64,000 nt of DNA, taken from NCBI GenBank assembly GCA_902799385.1, contig CADCAK010000004.1, positions 1 to 64,000 on the forward strand. Direction: 5' to 3'. The notes beneath the pieces were generated by a model. It was not told the origin of the DNA, did no database searches, and worked only from the letters and a program-made list of their open reading frames with translations. Position 1 is the stretch's first letter, and the number at the start of each line of letters is the position of its first letter. A program made the position numbers and the translations under genes. Of the stretch, positions 25,401-29,300 are shown piece after piece. The DNA is from an uncultured bacterium. GTDB lineage: Bacteria > Verrucomicrobiota > Kiritimatiellia > RFP12 > UBA1067.

Positions 25401-27964
25401 ACTGGGTCGAGGGCGAGCTCGTCGACATCGACGGCGAAAACCGCTTCCAGGCGACCAAGCTCGGCGACGCCGACGGCGCCCTCTGGTTCTACAACGTCAT
25501 CGACCAGAACGGCAAGCTCGTGACGCGCGGCGGAATCTTCGCGGACGCGCACGAAGTCGGCACCATCGACTACGAGTCTGGGCGCGTGACGATCGACTTC
25601 GACGACGAGGAGTTCACCAACGAGCTGTTCGTCGGCGACTCGTCCGAGGCCGCAGGCGAGAACGGCGGCGGCGCCGCCTACCACGGGCTGCATCCCGCCG
25701 ACAGTTACGTGATGTTCTCCTGGTCGCCCGTCGGCAGCGTGCCCGTCAAGGGCCGCCACTTCCTCAGCGACACCGCTGCCGGGTTCCTGCGCAAGGGCCT
25801 GACGACGTTCGTCGTCGAGGCCGTGGCCTCCGGCGACGGCGGCGACGGCGGGGACGGCGCCGGTAGCGGCGGCGGCGAAGGCGACTCCTCGATGTCCGTC
25901 GGCTCGTTCCTCAAGGGCAGGGGCGCTGGCGTCTCCACGACTCCGCACCTGCAGGGCGTCGTCCGCCACGTCGACGTCGGCTGGTCTGGCGCGAAGTTCA
26001 GGGTCGAGCTGACCGACTTCAACCCTGTCTCGCCGCGCATCGACCTCACGAGCGGCGAGTCGGGCGCCGACCGCGCCGAAGTCATCCCGTTCGACGACGA
26101 CCGCATCAACGCCGAGTCCAACAAGGTCCAGGAAGTCACGGCGCGGGGCTCGCTCGTCCGCGTGCGCGTCGTCCGCGCGGCCATCAACGGCTACCCGGTC
26201 GCGGCGACATGGGGTGAGGCGCTTGCAGACGTCGTCTACGACAAGACCATTTCCAGCGACGCCCTCGGCGCAAGGCTGTTCAGCGAGCTCGACTTCCTCG
26301 GCGAAGGCATGTTCGACGTCGACTGGACCGACTCGTTCACCAACAAGGTCGCGACCGCCGCAGGCGAGCCCTACGGAAGGACCGGCCCCGCCGGCAACAT
26401 CAAGCAGGTCATCGGCTCGACGCGCGACGAGAGGGTGTACGAACCCATCACCAACATGGCATACATGGTCGTGATCGGCGACGGCGACGCCACCTGGGAG
26501 CGCGACACTTCGACGGAAGTGGTCCAGGCGCACGGGGCGATGATAGTCCGCCGCTTCGACCGCAGCCGCGCCAAGCCGGTCGCCGTGGCGGTGGACGGCA
26601 TACAGTACTCGTCGCGTCCCACCTTCACCTGGCGCATGGACGGCGAGGAGGAGATTGTCAGGCGCTACGGCTCCAGCTACACGGCCTTCAGGCTTCAGGT
26701 CAAGGACCAGTCCAGAAACGTCGTCTACGACTCTGGTCTGCAGCGCGCGCCCGCCGCCGACGTCGACGGCAACTTCTCCTGGACGGCGCCGGTCTGCGCC
26801 GACGGCATGCTGGCCGGCGGACTCGCCTACGAAGCCGTGGGCGCCTACACGTGGCAGGTCTCGATGTACAACGCGATGTTCCGCACCGACTACTGGTCCG
26901 ACCAGAACGGCGCATCGTCCTTCGCGACCGCCGTCAACGCGCAACAGGAGGTCAACGACCACGGCTACTCGTCCATCGCCGCCGCTGTCAAGTACGCGGG
27001 CCCGGAGATCGTCCTCTCCAGGAGCGCCAACGCGGCCACGACGAAGGGCAAGGTCGTCGTCCAGGCGTTTACCACGCCCGACTTCTCGGGCGAGCCGCTC
27101 GCGCAGGGCGTCGCGACCGACGGGGTCGACGCGCTCGCGGTCGCCACGGCGAATGCATGGCTCAAGGGCCTGCCCGCCATCGGCACCTACTACGTGCGCG
27201 CGTTCATCGATATGGACGGTGACGGAACCCTCTCCGACTGGGAGCCCTGGGGCTACTCGTCCGAGGAAGTGAACCTCGTCAACGACGGTACGCTCGTCAG
27301 GGCGCCGCTCGTGTCGGTCTGGATCGACGACAGCGACTCCGACGGCGACTGGGTGCCCGACGCCTACGAATACGCCGCCAGCGGCTGGGAAACCCCGTGG
27401 GAAGAGCTCATGGGCAACAAGAGGACTGCGGCGAGCAGGCCGACGACGGTGATGCCCGACGGCGGAATCGTCATGCCGATTGCCACCAACCGCCTCACGA
27501 GCGCGGGCATCTCGATGGGCCTGCCGGGCGCGTCCTTCACGGCGATGCAGAGCGCTGAGTTCGCCGCAGCCCTCCTCGGCCTCGACCTCTCCGACAGGAC
27601 CACGCTCGAGGCCATCGCCGCCGTGACCAAGGGCAGGCTCGTGCCGAGCAGCGTCAAGGTCGTCTCCATCGCCCTTGAGCCCGACGGCTCCGCGGTGAAC
27701 CTCACCGTCGGCGCCGACGTCGCCAGCGGCATCGCAGGGACGGTCGTCTCGCAGCTCTACCAGTTCTCCGGCAGCGACACCGCCAAGGTCGTCGTCAAGG
27801 TCCTGAGGAAGAGCTCGCTCGCCGACGCGAAGTGGACCAAGGCGTGCTCGGTGAAGATGACGCTGACGCCGAGCACCTACGGCACCGTCGTCGTGCCGAT
27901 CGACAAGTCCAAGGTCGATCTCGCCAACGGCTTCTTCAAGGTTGAACTTGAGGAGGTTCAGTAG
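4445..27964 (+). CDS. Giant secreted modular protein (7839 aa) with TSP3-like, LamG-like and Fn3-like modules
   Basis: The start at 4445 (ATGA overlap with the lipoprotein stop) gives a signal peptide of about 25 residues ending near A-F-A-R; an ATG at 4454 is the alternative. Residues 30-1200 are beta-sandwich repeats, with a PKD-like segment near 1120-1190. From about 1530 on, many DxDGDGxPDGWE-type motifs appear, as in thrombospondin type 3/dockerin-like calcium-binding repeats (examples near residues 1532, 1977, 2142, 2447, 3186, 3256, 4125, 4341, 5118, 6670). A LamG/concanavalin-like domain lies near 2710-2910. From about 1690 to the end the protein is built of a long recurring super-module (see findings). 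The C-terminus shows no sorting signal I recognise. The reading frame is intact over 23.5 kb. Likely a secreted or surface structural or adhesive protein stabilised by Ca2+; the substrate is unknown. Confidence 0.85.
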   Translation: MTNMVRNTVKSLAMAGLVCAAAFARGGDIISIDVLEDFPYSTINGGKTYPNDANPHTIGETVSIRMRLVNADLGVRSTAYPWEFISLSTTGDNWSLMAPKLGLSVGGVLRYATLVSISSPSGSATPGESEKAFTDLVFEYQVQPGDLAQPLLLMNKDGREAIEGDEYLVMMPSPNSHFYNVTDSTDADVRREAIFSFCGEYERTRTIGKYPVANPNADERGTPTADYTLAGAGVYMKTIDFDSNYADTTFDPTGITNVWRIIHEGSTTPTKLGNPSIVIDAAAEYGEKGYATMWVWTEDDNILTPVGNTQTFNGHRALPITISTGDEQKSFVLRATGTEGAGAWIHMSSAPTNIYGTAGELISKTVRRYVRIGARLKPSVSVTFGGDSWTQATATKDYMENDYPVEMAITLSETFPEDVTVTLKPKLTNDDGAGGKTNIDVYANHVIATAPTKGMGNGWQLSTNVVTFAKDSEVEKFLYVYPLGATKDSTRTGGTGIEFEIEVSPASAAAYFTELKTGVFYVNAADPVLADGADTVFYFTAGREQDVRIPLDDACRNMRYLANNAAEVVANGTNLYSVVWDRNDDTATAVMEWTGLVPDGDGNLVLTGVKYPNDGKYDASRITITSPDGRTKVVPVIAEVSVPNSVSAILDRNSFDEGETAHVGVLLSKRYGDRLWAFIEPLNEAASNCLASADGVVIGADGTAPGQGILVPGAGTEGSREIELTVLDGPSSPEFQIVLCSEPTYSASKVVDHYTPVPVTITCRNVVPVATKIEIGGTSLTNHEVKATFSVPAENSMSLKLTVADVDADRRLPRTANEALVAWTRGEPVASDVADNLFIARWDFYDSKDRRTDTLVTLGTGNKLAITNYTFTSLGDNKVSVRLLDKDMVAALVNGGTRRNDIVRWWDGINDDVPYGAADGYWETMISDDDWGPEFLVTVPVVDRPFITIEPENPEIDVEGNLGYREGTDGKFNIKLSELADRALTVKIWVERLANTAGVTKDIPTLGSFVVNGVELGQDTNDYVEVSIRNGRDTASVTARELDGTPYSRYRIHAEVTTPQRTENDLDFLPGTFDFSVFNIDPRLKRLKASVGMGYNSAIDEARTNTVQVSQNQEITIEWEVQDYIRMDETNKLEVTWSSSEPGTTVTTNTTSGTYVTRFSQPGQKTIILTIQDKDGGTKTYEWYFFVEASKRLFLYPHRPNNSALTTGIADTYLLADGLGVGAVEASGKGLSEIRNFRQRWDYSVQTPSATIYARGLKAGERDNRVIANDPRVGYPTQSGGLTKTASQAYRTTGVYTNFDSFVYAFINNVQDEQGGSFTASMMKIQPQLGDNYVEQSVTLPQYQDKAVSYPDRYIEIIYSREWLVEDNLGDINADGVPDYFARKKWKGGKLLELVGADDTATALTGGETFGTDLVNLASSNPDEDYLPGIYNGAANSYAPSEKNPFTTRTEIRGFDLGLNALEMSPPSDPSFSDDETFAWNQHVAENNQALTDAGKDDTDPNWLNADVLNLVTWSPEPSGKFNRMDPTLGDTDGDGFPDGWEYYFWYMARVWVPSYTWRRAHPDDLDSNGNRLYDPNKTYSGQPRNGQFNVFERFNLDDIIRGTEITVDEVLARFNPCEPYNPERFNGDRLLRNDFDGDGLSDLEELLIGTNPCHWDTDGDRLCDSWEVMMCLDPLVSANDTIFGKVGNSDGDFMAYHAVRFDVCWIDPATAPAEALNGAGEVKNCYAQGLRLYGGLQGLAAGEDYTTTVDDETGMTKYIMLQDKDAVPCYSFTPKYKGDANLVYGLREDIPANPPADWVWGWYMVDLVQQDSVDLKAGMVLFPDLQYVLVHDQVHDAFGFDPRTGWMNISGYVADRWNPARNGNVSLGDETGVAVNTRPYANYDEYLVMRYRLDYGIDYAPNTSATPPNGASDDAFAPNNEGIWDFVMRKTTNPSKPASSEGDENSTTNETTSISQRIAEVLREAGKPPVTAHGADTDGDGVPDGWELYMYRSPNGAPTAADEDGLGNGGARDFDGDALSWQDEYSGVDSCSVYGDCKSIADNNPGTRQGWFNKFFPTNPGTMKRVDNLRVNNFAGSGNADGADTDLDGVSDGLEGGAWGVVFANGSDQTGARLGFVYGTLEDDGLTVCFRGGGMNPCSIDTDLDGLPDGWEMQHAGVPVQMPDRTVVAPRGGNVGDISLDDATFIADRVFSGSSASNSCVYIAGGMDATWKGDASFDDAASNSLSMDDRLGTRRDVDFDHDGLQNYQEYLTQAVRHFRYDDITTPLMGRQMQEGTYDETGAVQDPHTQSFGDNAGDHDGTGTGYPVFDPSDPGTSAANAAEAWNGRSFVYYVTVTTGVREIVKVIDAATGATDTNRIYYTARKKMFLPGATLVQSHVDAGGTMLQYAWNEDGWRQAGYFAPPRCHWDRALVSGKLASPLYMFPITSGQMVGAGFSVAGYATTDPRIADTDGDGMDDFYEMYHGLDPILGTTPETAPRTSWIDSKSGDIISAQFYMVGYPLTDSRPTFNAWYNEWIYPTYSGVLGRSGSAPGDQVGHQIIAPQAYDPFLYPWAMGTPLADADGDGMRNDDERLLANVADPVARHTDPTPLWMTERTTPASYVAQYYVAPTAFASMPWGVTGSSTPMEGPARENQTDATRTVYFSGQDISYNFSFEENEGYDTDGDMTSDANEVITTVRPASDPLKFGDPARNQAFYLPGEDAYAISRDLQYRPTASVDFLKQFTVECWVLPEKTGAAQTIVDRAVVYEGDSINTGASAIRSNFRIGLDAQGKVYGMFDNNDTIESGLDAPRSCQYVNGGLLAVGEWTHIALTFDGSKLTIYVNGLVKDSATTDLVPANGIVQVAQNVASADSFPEGGYGLTPSALIVGARPKKLRKEDDYLPYALFPYYIRDGEHKESFDNLQEYFQGYVDELRVWDGARTGDQISEALGRSIGFDEASENRNAVFDSWSRGGTRNSNDGQPNLPAELVLNFDFGTLPGAVDPADVAKTPAGFTKNVLTAAMSDYSTNPDIDTTGLYPNILELKGSAGDGSVEGDLLVGWWSECQVKSEVYDDYHVVPWIKNTVSHLPLMDGGAVDSFIYADHVGAVYTPATDLGVDKLLFPNSAMPYPATVFNNDRYYRVAHAAILAEQRGAAYEPLLRMSQFQVRNNFAGTADLVPMGRAYAKTCPKLWDGRVSDPWEQTGDDTSGDGIPDWWEEYARNNYATTLPPGEPLSWDTLVDYHGAMIPAGKAYTIDINSGMQPDGTIDPAYAVTTDLDGDNIPDWWENLFGVAKYGADDDTDEDGLSNYAEYLVSFGPAPYGMARGFPYLDPSKPRTFVGQQVTDYFLPGPTEDIVSADGSVTNVFANQYLGEITTDHDLMENWWEKLFSNGYASPRQYDLDRDGDSDGWSNWAEARTYMWRGGYLSDLIDSYYFADGEGGTDNHMNDYPRPAIGLKLVYADGQQDASGAGFVVRTATARGSRVDATFNVRSSGTRETMIGSYYGDVSIRGFLHPGSIVPTGVNFQMAPLGGSRKYSWTVELSDDQKLEHSGTFEEYSADVRLYGQQIVVLDDTNLAFRNFARTTGGSTGAKGEIVLNVANLTAADNTVIGSIDYRTGAYEIDLAKATAAGVDLDDMVFKARYSYQFGEKWPKTVWISEPSDGWVREGINTVEAFIDLDGNGDYTAGEPYGVARNVNVGWHKTGLAVIELTETSPVIPRYNVTNGSSDRNVVNGVSGGVTAVGGGEGGGVSGLTAKIVVRRVGINSQRKFGVKTVPMRTLVSKQCVLGDRAYITEADVLSEDKFDLDWKWLLGDAAKLGVEQSDLTSAEYEIVNSISLAGGGVSNVTLATFINTFGRQRTKPVTRAPLADAPVYSAAPTFSWSSGDDTMTAFRLQMASVEGNVTNVVYDSGVRPIPARGSLSSGITARSFEAPIYAGAPVFTNGAPVIATGSNYLWRVTEYNAKFSTDSEDAWSAWTQFQFDVENENVVPGIPTGFGRCGAVVRYFGVNTNDMTGVVVVEAHSSADFAGKPLAQVRADVSQLRDANDIATVNAAFAGIEPGRVYLMAYIDRNNNGRRDANESWGYANYVGTNSKAIYSPCGVEVTDEFEKCPQIAIFIEDTDVNRNEIPDILEEDATNAGGSSGDIDGDGIADEDEDLYATDPVVWDTDGDYMPDGWEAIFAELDPLFFDAEETVDGDVMAFATNIATIVTVQNTAKGSEPVQYILKEGEKAPAVGDDAKGLPLYASYKYPVVTDGKVEMFLGRGAEAVLAAADGTTNRVVKVAFGKVALVHAQVYAEYGFDSKTAVADLDAVNTKPFTALDKYLVARYFENVYGLADEAVMNFNKTPGSQWQDFTLKPLDADNDKDGIADGWELYVMFGTEALPTSISGAKISPWNFDDARAVSHSGGIRNIDEYDGGISPTDPWVADTDEDGISDADAFRFHIKTAELQLADEDNDGLSNWAEYLAYRLTGKDFRVDDPDSVVTNRLDYFYQVTQDGVTKYVGECIDVDGKGLIADHDFMEDDVEDAAGYNRYVYDANLDANGNGWDNWSEVRASYNEATWVVTGEETNTYTRTFNSFTPEAAAQWQMWVDTYWSPRMAYHTAWLVSARYYDASGVGKDLPNVVYEPGDISESVSCEITWYELEESKAYGGKPLPNVSVRIGGVADDTTNVTIRAYTDKNLRRPDAVFSVSGRTVDGVFTAKFRGNGLKQGANAFVASADGRTGFVRGVAVGFDGVDFEIALRDNAIAFDVPEQSDASTRVRVVRTEINDTAVEPRVVYAKSLDLRAGKSFSEADLIAEGEWDFDWTRLVAEAEELAGVVADDLRSATYAVYLGWGDAEPIYTFKREFSASFLAPAASGECADNGYVVASARPALTWQPSAGYGAFALQIATDADFADVVYATTNFMPVVGRDGCTFRPAVYVGETLADATTYFWRVAQLNAKFTTNAWSETATFETRVDAGNADTGYGRLAADVRYFGPATAALSDVVVGAYASADFASEPVARIRLAGDGDVSSLTNDLSEAFEVVSTNAMLDGIAPGKYYLMAFVDSNTNGVRDAYETWGYACKVASEEYEDAKDRWTPVALEVTSAKTYVPCAIVVMEDTDVNQNWKPDCTEDMSGWIPAFDVRPDEPSDGIDTDGDGLTDAEEDDYGTDPRNPDTDDDGMPDGWEVRQGLDPLRNDASFASIDDVMAYRLDTVKIMVTTNADGAVTNRFAVNSRFEEGYEQLSNTVYTVFEVEGQLFVGAPTNLAAATVGYAYGFETNVVVMHSAVYDFYGYDPTTAKPGTASVDEEGNATTVQGANTIPFSAYLKYVTQEFYLREFDGGAATNDFALSVSKLDSNANYLPDGYELYVRYAAWKMDGVAFDLASAAQAAFDPYDGLYFWRKAMLDETLPALVEAYSNDFAVANGLANATAEEQAAFWSWAADGDVMAYRLDTVKIMASTNADGTVTNRFAVNSRFEEGYEQISNTVYTVFEVEGQLFVGAPTNLAAATVGYAYAFETNVVVMHSAVYDFYGYDPTTAKPGTAGVDEEGNATTVQGADTVPFTRLMKRIASRYLAEVDPSNAAEFDFTVDKLDSNANYLPDGYELYVRYAAWKMDGVAFDLASEDPATGGALAPFSNMEALTNGWLDAGWDWNRAMPGDYMAYAEVLAQVAVSNDTVYALKTFTNEFGRVVATNLYETFTLTNGTIVVGRPNTNAAVVVDEFYATLTNVVLIHSAVYDWFGFDPTTALPPTEQATVQTDENGQATEGTTLVNGANTVPFTAAWKEVTEKLYLKELFGIDWAMNACAVDSNANGLPDGWELYVAFATRTVDGNLNDPFAFPMAGAALATAVAEFDEGLYPADPWNSHFFYEHLADTNDVVRYTNVEARKYGIVDGDFVKDEDFDGLSNYMEFLASKLTPAVDVDFKNPVTDGETPDYFRVGGDSYLGLALNGGEFIESAAREAFGVTAYDMAGTRVMDDSGWDLWSEIRAYLADSGNSLYGQTVSEDGVTNATSALASLEFVKPVPAIELTLRYFGNDAKSVVVEAYQGRESVATARWTVNAEFDGGVAKVNLAEANEGSLRQGPARFVAYFDETSNGFTPDDAFGMATVQVGWSGTPVDITIGDASALPVIELEGEGGVPLSAAAIVRTAVNGKRVTPRGVWRRIYANNVSRAVLYPGDFVSDEFIGVDSSLAEIVELDGIEDFALVESVTYEVLKGSRPYSITNLNSYVVSNQVVETGNDNQTFTLNYSLLRDVAYGLAYADQIDGSATLSFAMPTNGIYTKFWIKVGTNDDSMAEYGGERGFLLPNATHGRVTLRFEDLAAKFGIPALTEGDWQFTVAIGNDKFGRPDESEYADAARFHVNQAAAFDGLIEVDVRHPLFVPGAANLVVAAYESPDLAEPAAVVTNSTTIAGLRRNAEYYVAAWYVSDNDVRLGTPASMVRRPWDTWGYATELGNVERCFAPRAFKADGRTVTVWLQDTDWNDNAAVDREETFFAEDGDMGDDLAGVFFTDFNLDGIYDGWEIDDGDDPTFTDGDVPVEDVMAYAEVPACLVTVVNAADPEDLGTVYAILDIPSVAPVVGDNVAAQTLYQLYATYEYGDKVGVGRKASFASGDWRIVEVDAAAKVVLVHAQVYEKFGFDAKTCVFDDDAVNTKKMTKLDKYLVIRYLEAIGVVDPEMGSDDTLEAWAVTNRAWYAYTLSARSCDLDLDGVRDGWELYVMFGPNRLGNDAFWFDSAKRASPWDYADRTSDFDGDGLPLVYEYDDGSLPTDPWAADTDGDGVFDRYAFYYHLKGDNAGKDPDGDGLSNYAEYLISEVFQLARLDPDDPMTDGSTFDCYRKFGQLYFGEVFTDHDRVDDEWEAQYEKGTIYGIDYAARGIYDPDSDLDGDGWSNYDEFRAGTSPAVQMSTGIDDYTLIEHPVPVVEMEVAYNGTADIEGRTLRITAWNEAMDPDALSAPAATWTVKTLNESQADDAGSGDGEDGKKEKEKYIGRMPKGRRTYFLSGGAVKEGSFKLYLKDKNWVEGELVDIDGENRFQATKLGDADGALWFYNVIDQNGKLVTRGGIFADAHEVGTIDYESGRVTIDFDDEEFTNELFVGDSSEAAGENGGGAAYHGLHPADSYVMFSWSPVGSVPVKGRHFLSDTAAGFLRKGLTTFVVEAVASGDGGDGGDGAGSGGGEGDSSMSVGSFLKGRGAGVSTTPHLQGVVRHVDVGWSGAKFRVELTDFNPVSPRIDLTSGESGADRAEVIPFDDDRINAESNKVQEVTARGSLVRVRVVRAAINGYPVAATWGEALADVVYDKTISSDALGARLFSELDFLGEGMFDVDWTDSFTNKVATAAGEPYGRTGPAGNIKQVIGSTRDERVYEPITNMAYMVVIGDGDATWERDTSTEVVQAHGAMIVRRFDRSRAKPVAVAVDGIQYSSRPTFTWRMDGEEEIVRRYGSSYTAFRLQVKDQSRNVVYDSGLQRAPAADVDGNFSWTAPVCADGMLAGGLAYEAVGAYTWQVSMYNAMFRTDYWSDQNGASSFATAVNAQQEVNDHGYSSIAAAVKYAGPEIVLSRSANAATTKGKVVVQAFTTPDFSGEPLAQGVATDGVDALAVATANAWLKGLPAIGTYYVRAFIDMDGDGTLSDWEPWGYSSEEVNLVNDGTLVRAPLVSVWIDDSDSDGDWVPDAYEYAASGWETPWEELMGNKRTAASRPTTVMPDGGIVMPIATNRLTSAGISMGLPGASFTAMQSAEFAAALLGLDLSDRTTLEAIAAVTKGRLVPSSVKVVSIALEPDGSAVNLTVGADVASGIAGTVVSQLYQFSGSDTAKVVVKVLRKSSLADAKWTKACSVKMTLTPSTYGTVVVPIDKSKVDLANGFFKVELEEVQ
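19955..20500 (+). repeat. Internal near-identical duplication, copy 1 (inside giant gene)
   Basis: This block and 20675-21215 are nearly identical at DNA level. Offset is 720 nt over the first about 350 nt and 714 nt over the last about 95-100 nt, which are identical; a divergent stretch lies between. It encodes the GDVMAY ... VYDFYGYDPTTA ... DGYELYVRYA segment. A third, much more diverged copy starts near 21314. Confidence 0.9.
20675..21215 (+). repeat. Internal near-identical duplication, copy 2 (inside giant gene)
   Basis: Second copy of the unit at 19955-20500. Differences in the aligned part are mostly single-base and often synonymous, so the duplication is recent or maintained by gene conversion. 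The reading frame is preserved. Confidence 0.9.
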
Positions 27965-27983
27965 CGCGCATTTCATCGTAGCG

Positions 27984-28001
27984 GCGGGCCTCCGGGCCCG
28001 C
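27984..28001 (+). other. GC-rich hairpin between giant gene and ackA
   Basis: Perfect 7-bp stem GCGGGCC / GGCCCGC with loop TCCG, 20 nt after the giant gene stop and just before the ackA ribosome site (AAGGGA, 28005-28010). There is no U-tract, so it is not a classic intrinsic terminator. It may stabilise the 3' end of the giant mRNA or influence ackA translation. Confidence 0.5.
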
Positions 28002-28016
28002 ATCAAGGGAAAGCAA

Positions 28017-29150
28017 ATGAAAAAGGCAATCAGAAAAGTACTGGTGATTAACTCGGGGAGCTCGTCGCTCAAGTACCAGCTCTTCGACATGAAGACCGAG
28101 ACGCGCCTCGCGAAGGGGCTCGTCGAGCGCATCGGCTGCGGCGGCCCGAAGGACCACGCCGCCGCCCTCGCAAAGGTAGTCGCCGACCTCGGCGACGCCG
28201 CGAAGGGCATCGACGCGATAGGCCACCGCATCCTGCACGGCGGCGAGGTCTTCAAGGACTCCGCCCCCATGAACAAGGCGAACATGGCGAAGGCGAAGAA
28301 GCTCGTCAAGTTCGGGCCACTCCACATGCCGGCCAATCTCGGCGGCGTTGAGGCGTGCGAGAAGATATTCAAGGGAGTTCCGAACGTCGGCGTCTTCGAC
28401 ACGGCGTTCCACATCGCGACGATGCCCGACTGCGCGGGAATGTACGCAATCGACCCGAAGTACTACAAGAAGATGGGAATCCGCAAGTACGGCTTCCACG
28501 GCACCTCGCACAAGTTCATCACGCAGGCCGCGGCGAAGTTCCTTAAAGTCCCGCTTGCGAAGGTGAATCTCGTCACTTGCCATCTCGGCAACGGCTCGTC
28601 TCTCGCCGCGATCAAGAACGGCGGAGTCGTCGACACGTCGATGGGTCTCACGCCTCTCGCCGGCATGGTGATGGGGACGCGCTGCGGCGACATCGACGCC
28701 GCTGCGGTTCTCTCCATCATGGAGGCCGAGAAGCTGACGCCCGCCCAAGCCGACACGCTACTCAACAAGAAGTCGGGGCTTCTCGCGCTTACCGGCTCGA
28801 GCGACTGCCGCGACATCTGCACGATGGCCGACAAGGGCAACAAGCAGGCCGAGCTCGCGCTTGAGATGCTCGCCTACCGCGTCGCGCTCTACATCGGCGC
28901 GTACAACACCGTCGTCGGCGGGGCTGACGCCATCATCATGACGGGCGGCATCGGCGAGAACTCGAAGGAGGTGCGCGAGAGGATCATCCGCCGCCTCGGA
29001 GCGCTCGGCGTCAAGCTCGACCCGAAGGCCAACCAGGTCCGCGGCGAAGTCAAGATCATCAGCGCGAAGGGCTCGAAGATCCCTGTCGTCGTCATCCCCA
29101 CCAACGAGGAGCTCATGATCGCCCGCGATACTGTGAAAGTCCTGAGCTAA
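28017..29150 (+). CDS. ackA: Acetate kinase
   Basis: 377 residues; ATP + acetate <-> ADP + acetyl phosphate, cytoplasmic, acting with the adjacent phosphotransacetylase in substrate-level ATP formation. Family motifs: N-terminal N-S-G-S-S-S-L-K-Y at 12-20, YGFHGTSH at 158-165, HLGNGSS, DTSMGLTPL, GGIGENS and the C-terminal PTNEELMIA. It is about 20 residues shorter than typical AckA; the missing part is in the N-terminal region between the phosphate loop and the GHRxxHGG motif, where many homologues have a longer insert. The start at 28017 is preferred over an upstream in-frame start (27942) because of the AAGGGA site 6 nt upstream and because the earlier start would overlap the giant gene. 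Confidence 0.95.
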   Translation: MKKAIRKVLVINSGSSSLKYQLFDMKTETRLAKGLVERIGCGGPKDHAAALAKVVADLGDAAKGIDAIGHRILHGGEVFKDSAPMNKANMAKAKKLVKFGPLHMPANLGGVEACEKIFKGVPNVGVFDTAFHIATMPDCAGMYAIDPKYYKKMGIRKYGFHGTSHKFITQAAAKFLKVPLAKVNLVTCHLGNGSSLAAIKNGGVVDTSMGLTPLAGMVMGTRCGDIDAAAVLSIMEAEKLTPAQADTLLNKKSGLLALTGSSDCRDICTMADKGNKQAELALEMLAYRVALYIGAYNTVVGGADAIIMTGGIGENSKEVRERIIRRLGALGVKLDPKANQVRGEVKIISAKGSKIPVVVIPTNEELMIARDTVKVLS

Positions 29151-29169
29151 CCAATCGCTATGAATGATA

Positions 29170-29273
29170 TTAGCCACAAAGGATCACAAAGTTCACATAG
29201 AGGTGCGCCATGCGGCGCACGGGGTCTGGGGTATAACCCCAGCTCCAACACCCTTTGTGTTCTTTGTGGCTAA
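29170..29273 (+). repeat. Palindromic repeat element, copy 1 (104 nt)
   Basis: Ends are the inverted repeat TTAGCCACAAAG / CTTTGTGGCTAA. Inside are two perfect hairpins: GTGCGCC/GGCGCAC (29203-29220, loop ATGC) and CTGGGGT/ACCCCAG (29226-29242, loop ATA). The whole element is present in inverted orientation at 30348-30460. It fills the ackA-pta gap. No coding capacity; resembles REP/MITE-like non-autonomous repeats rich in CACAAAG. Confidence 0.85.
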
Positions 29274-29300
29274 AACCGTAACTAAAGCCAAATCTAATTT

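Noticed and set aside
27942..28016. Upstream in-frame extension of ackA.
   Set aside because: It would overlap the giant gene, lacks a ribosome site, and adds residues not seen in acetate kinases.
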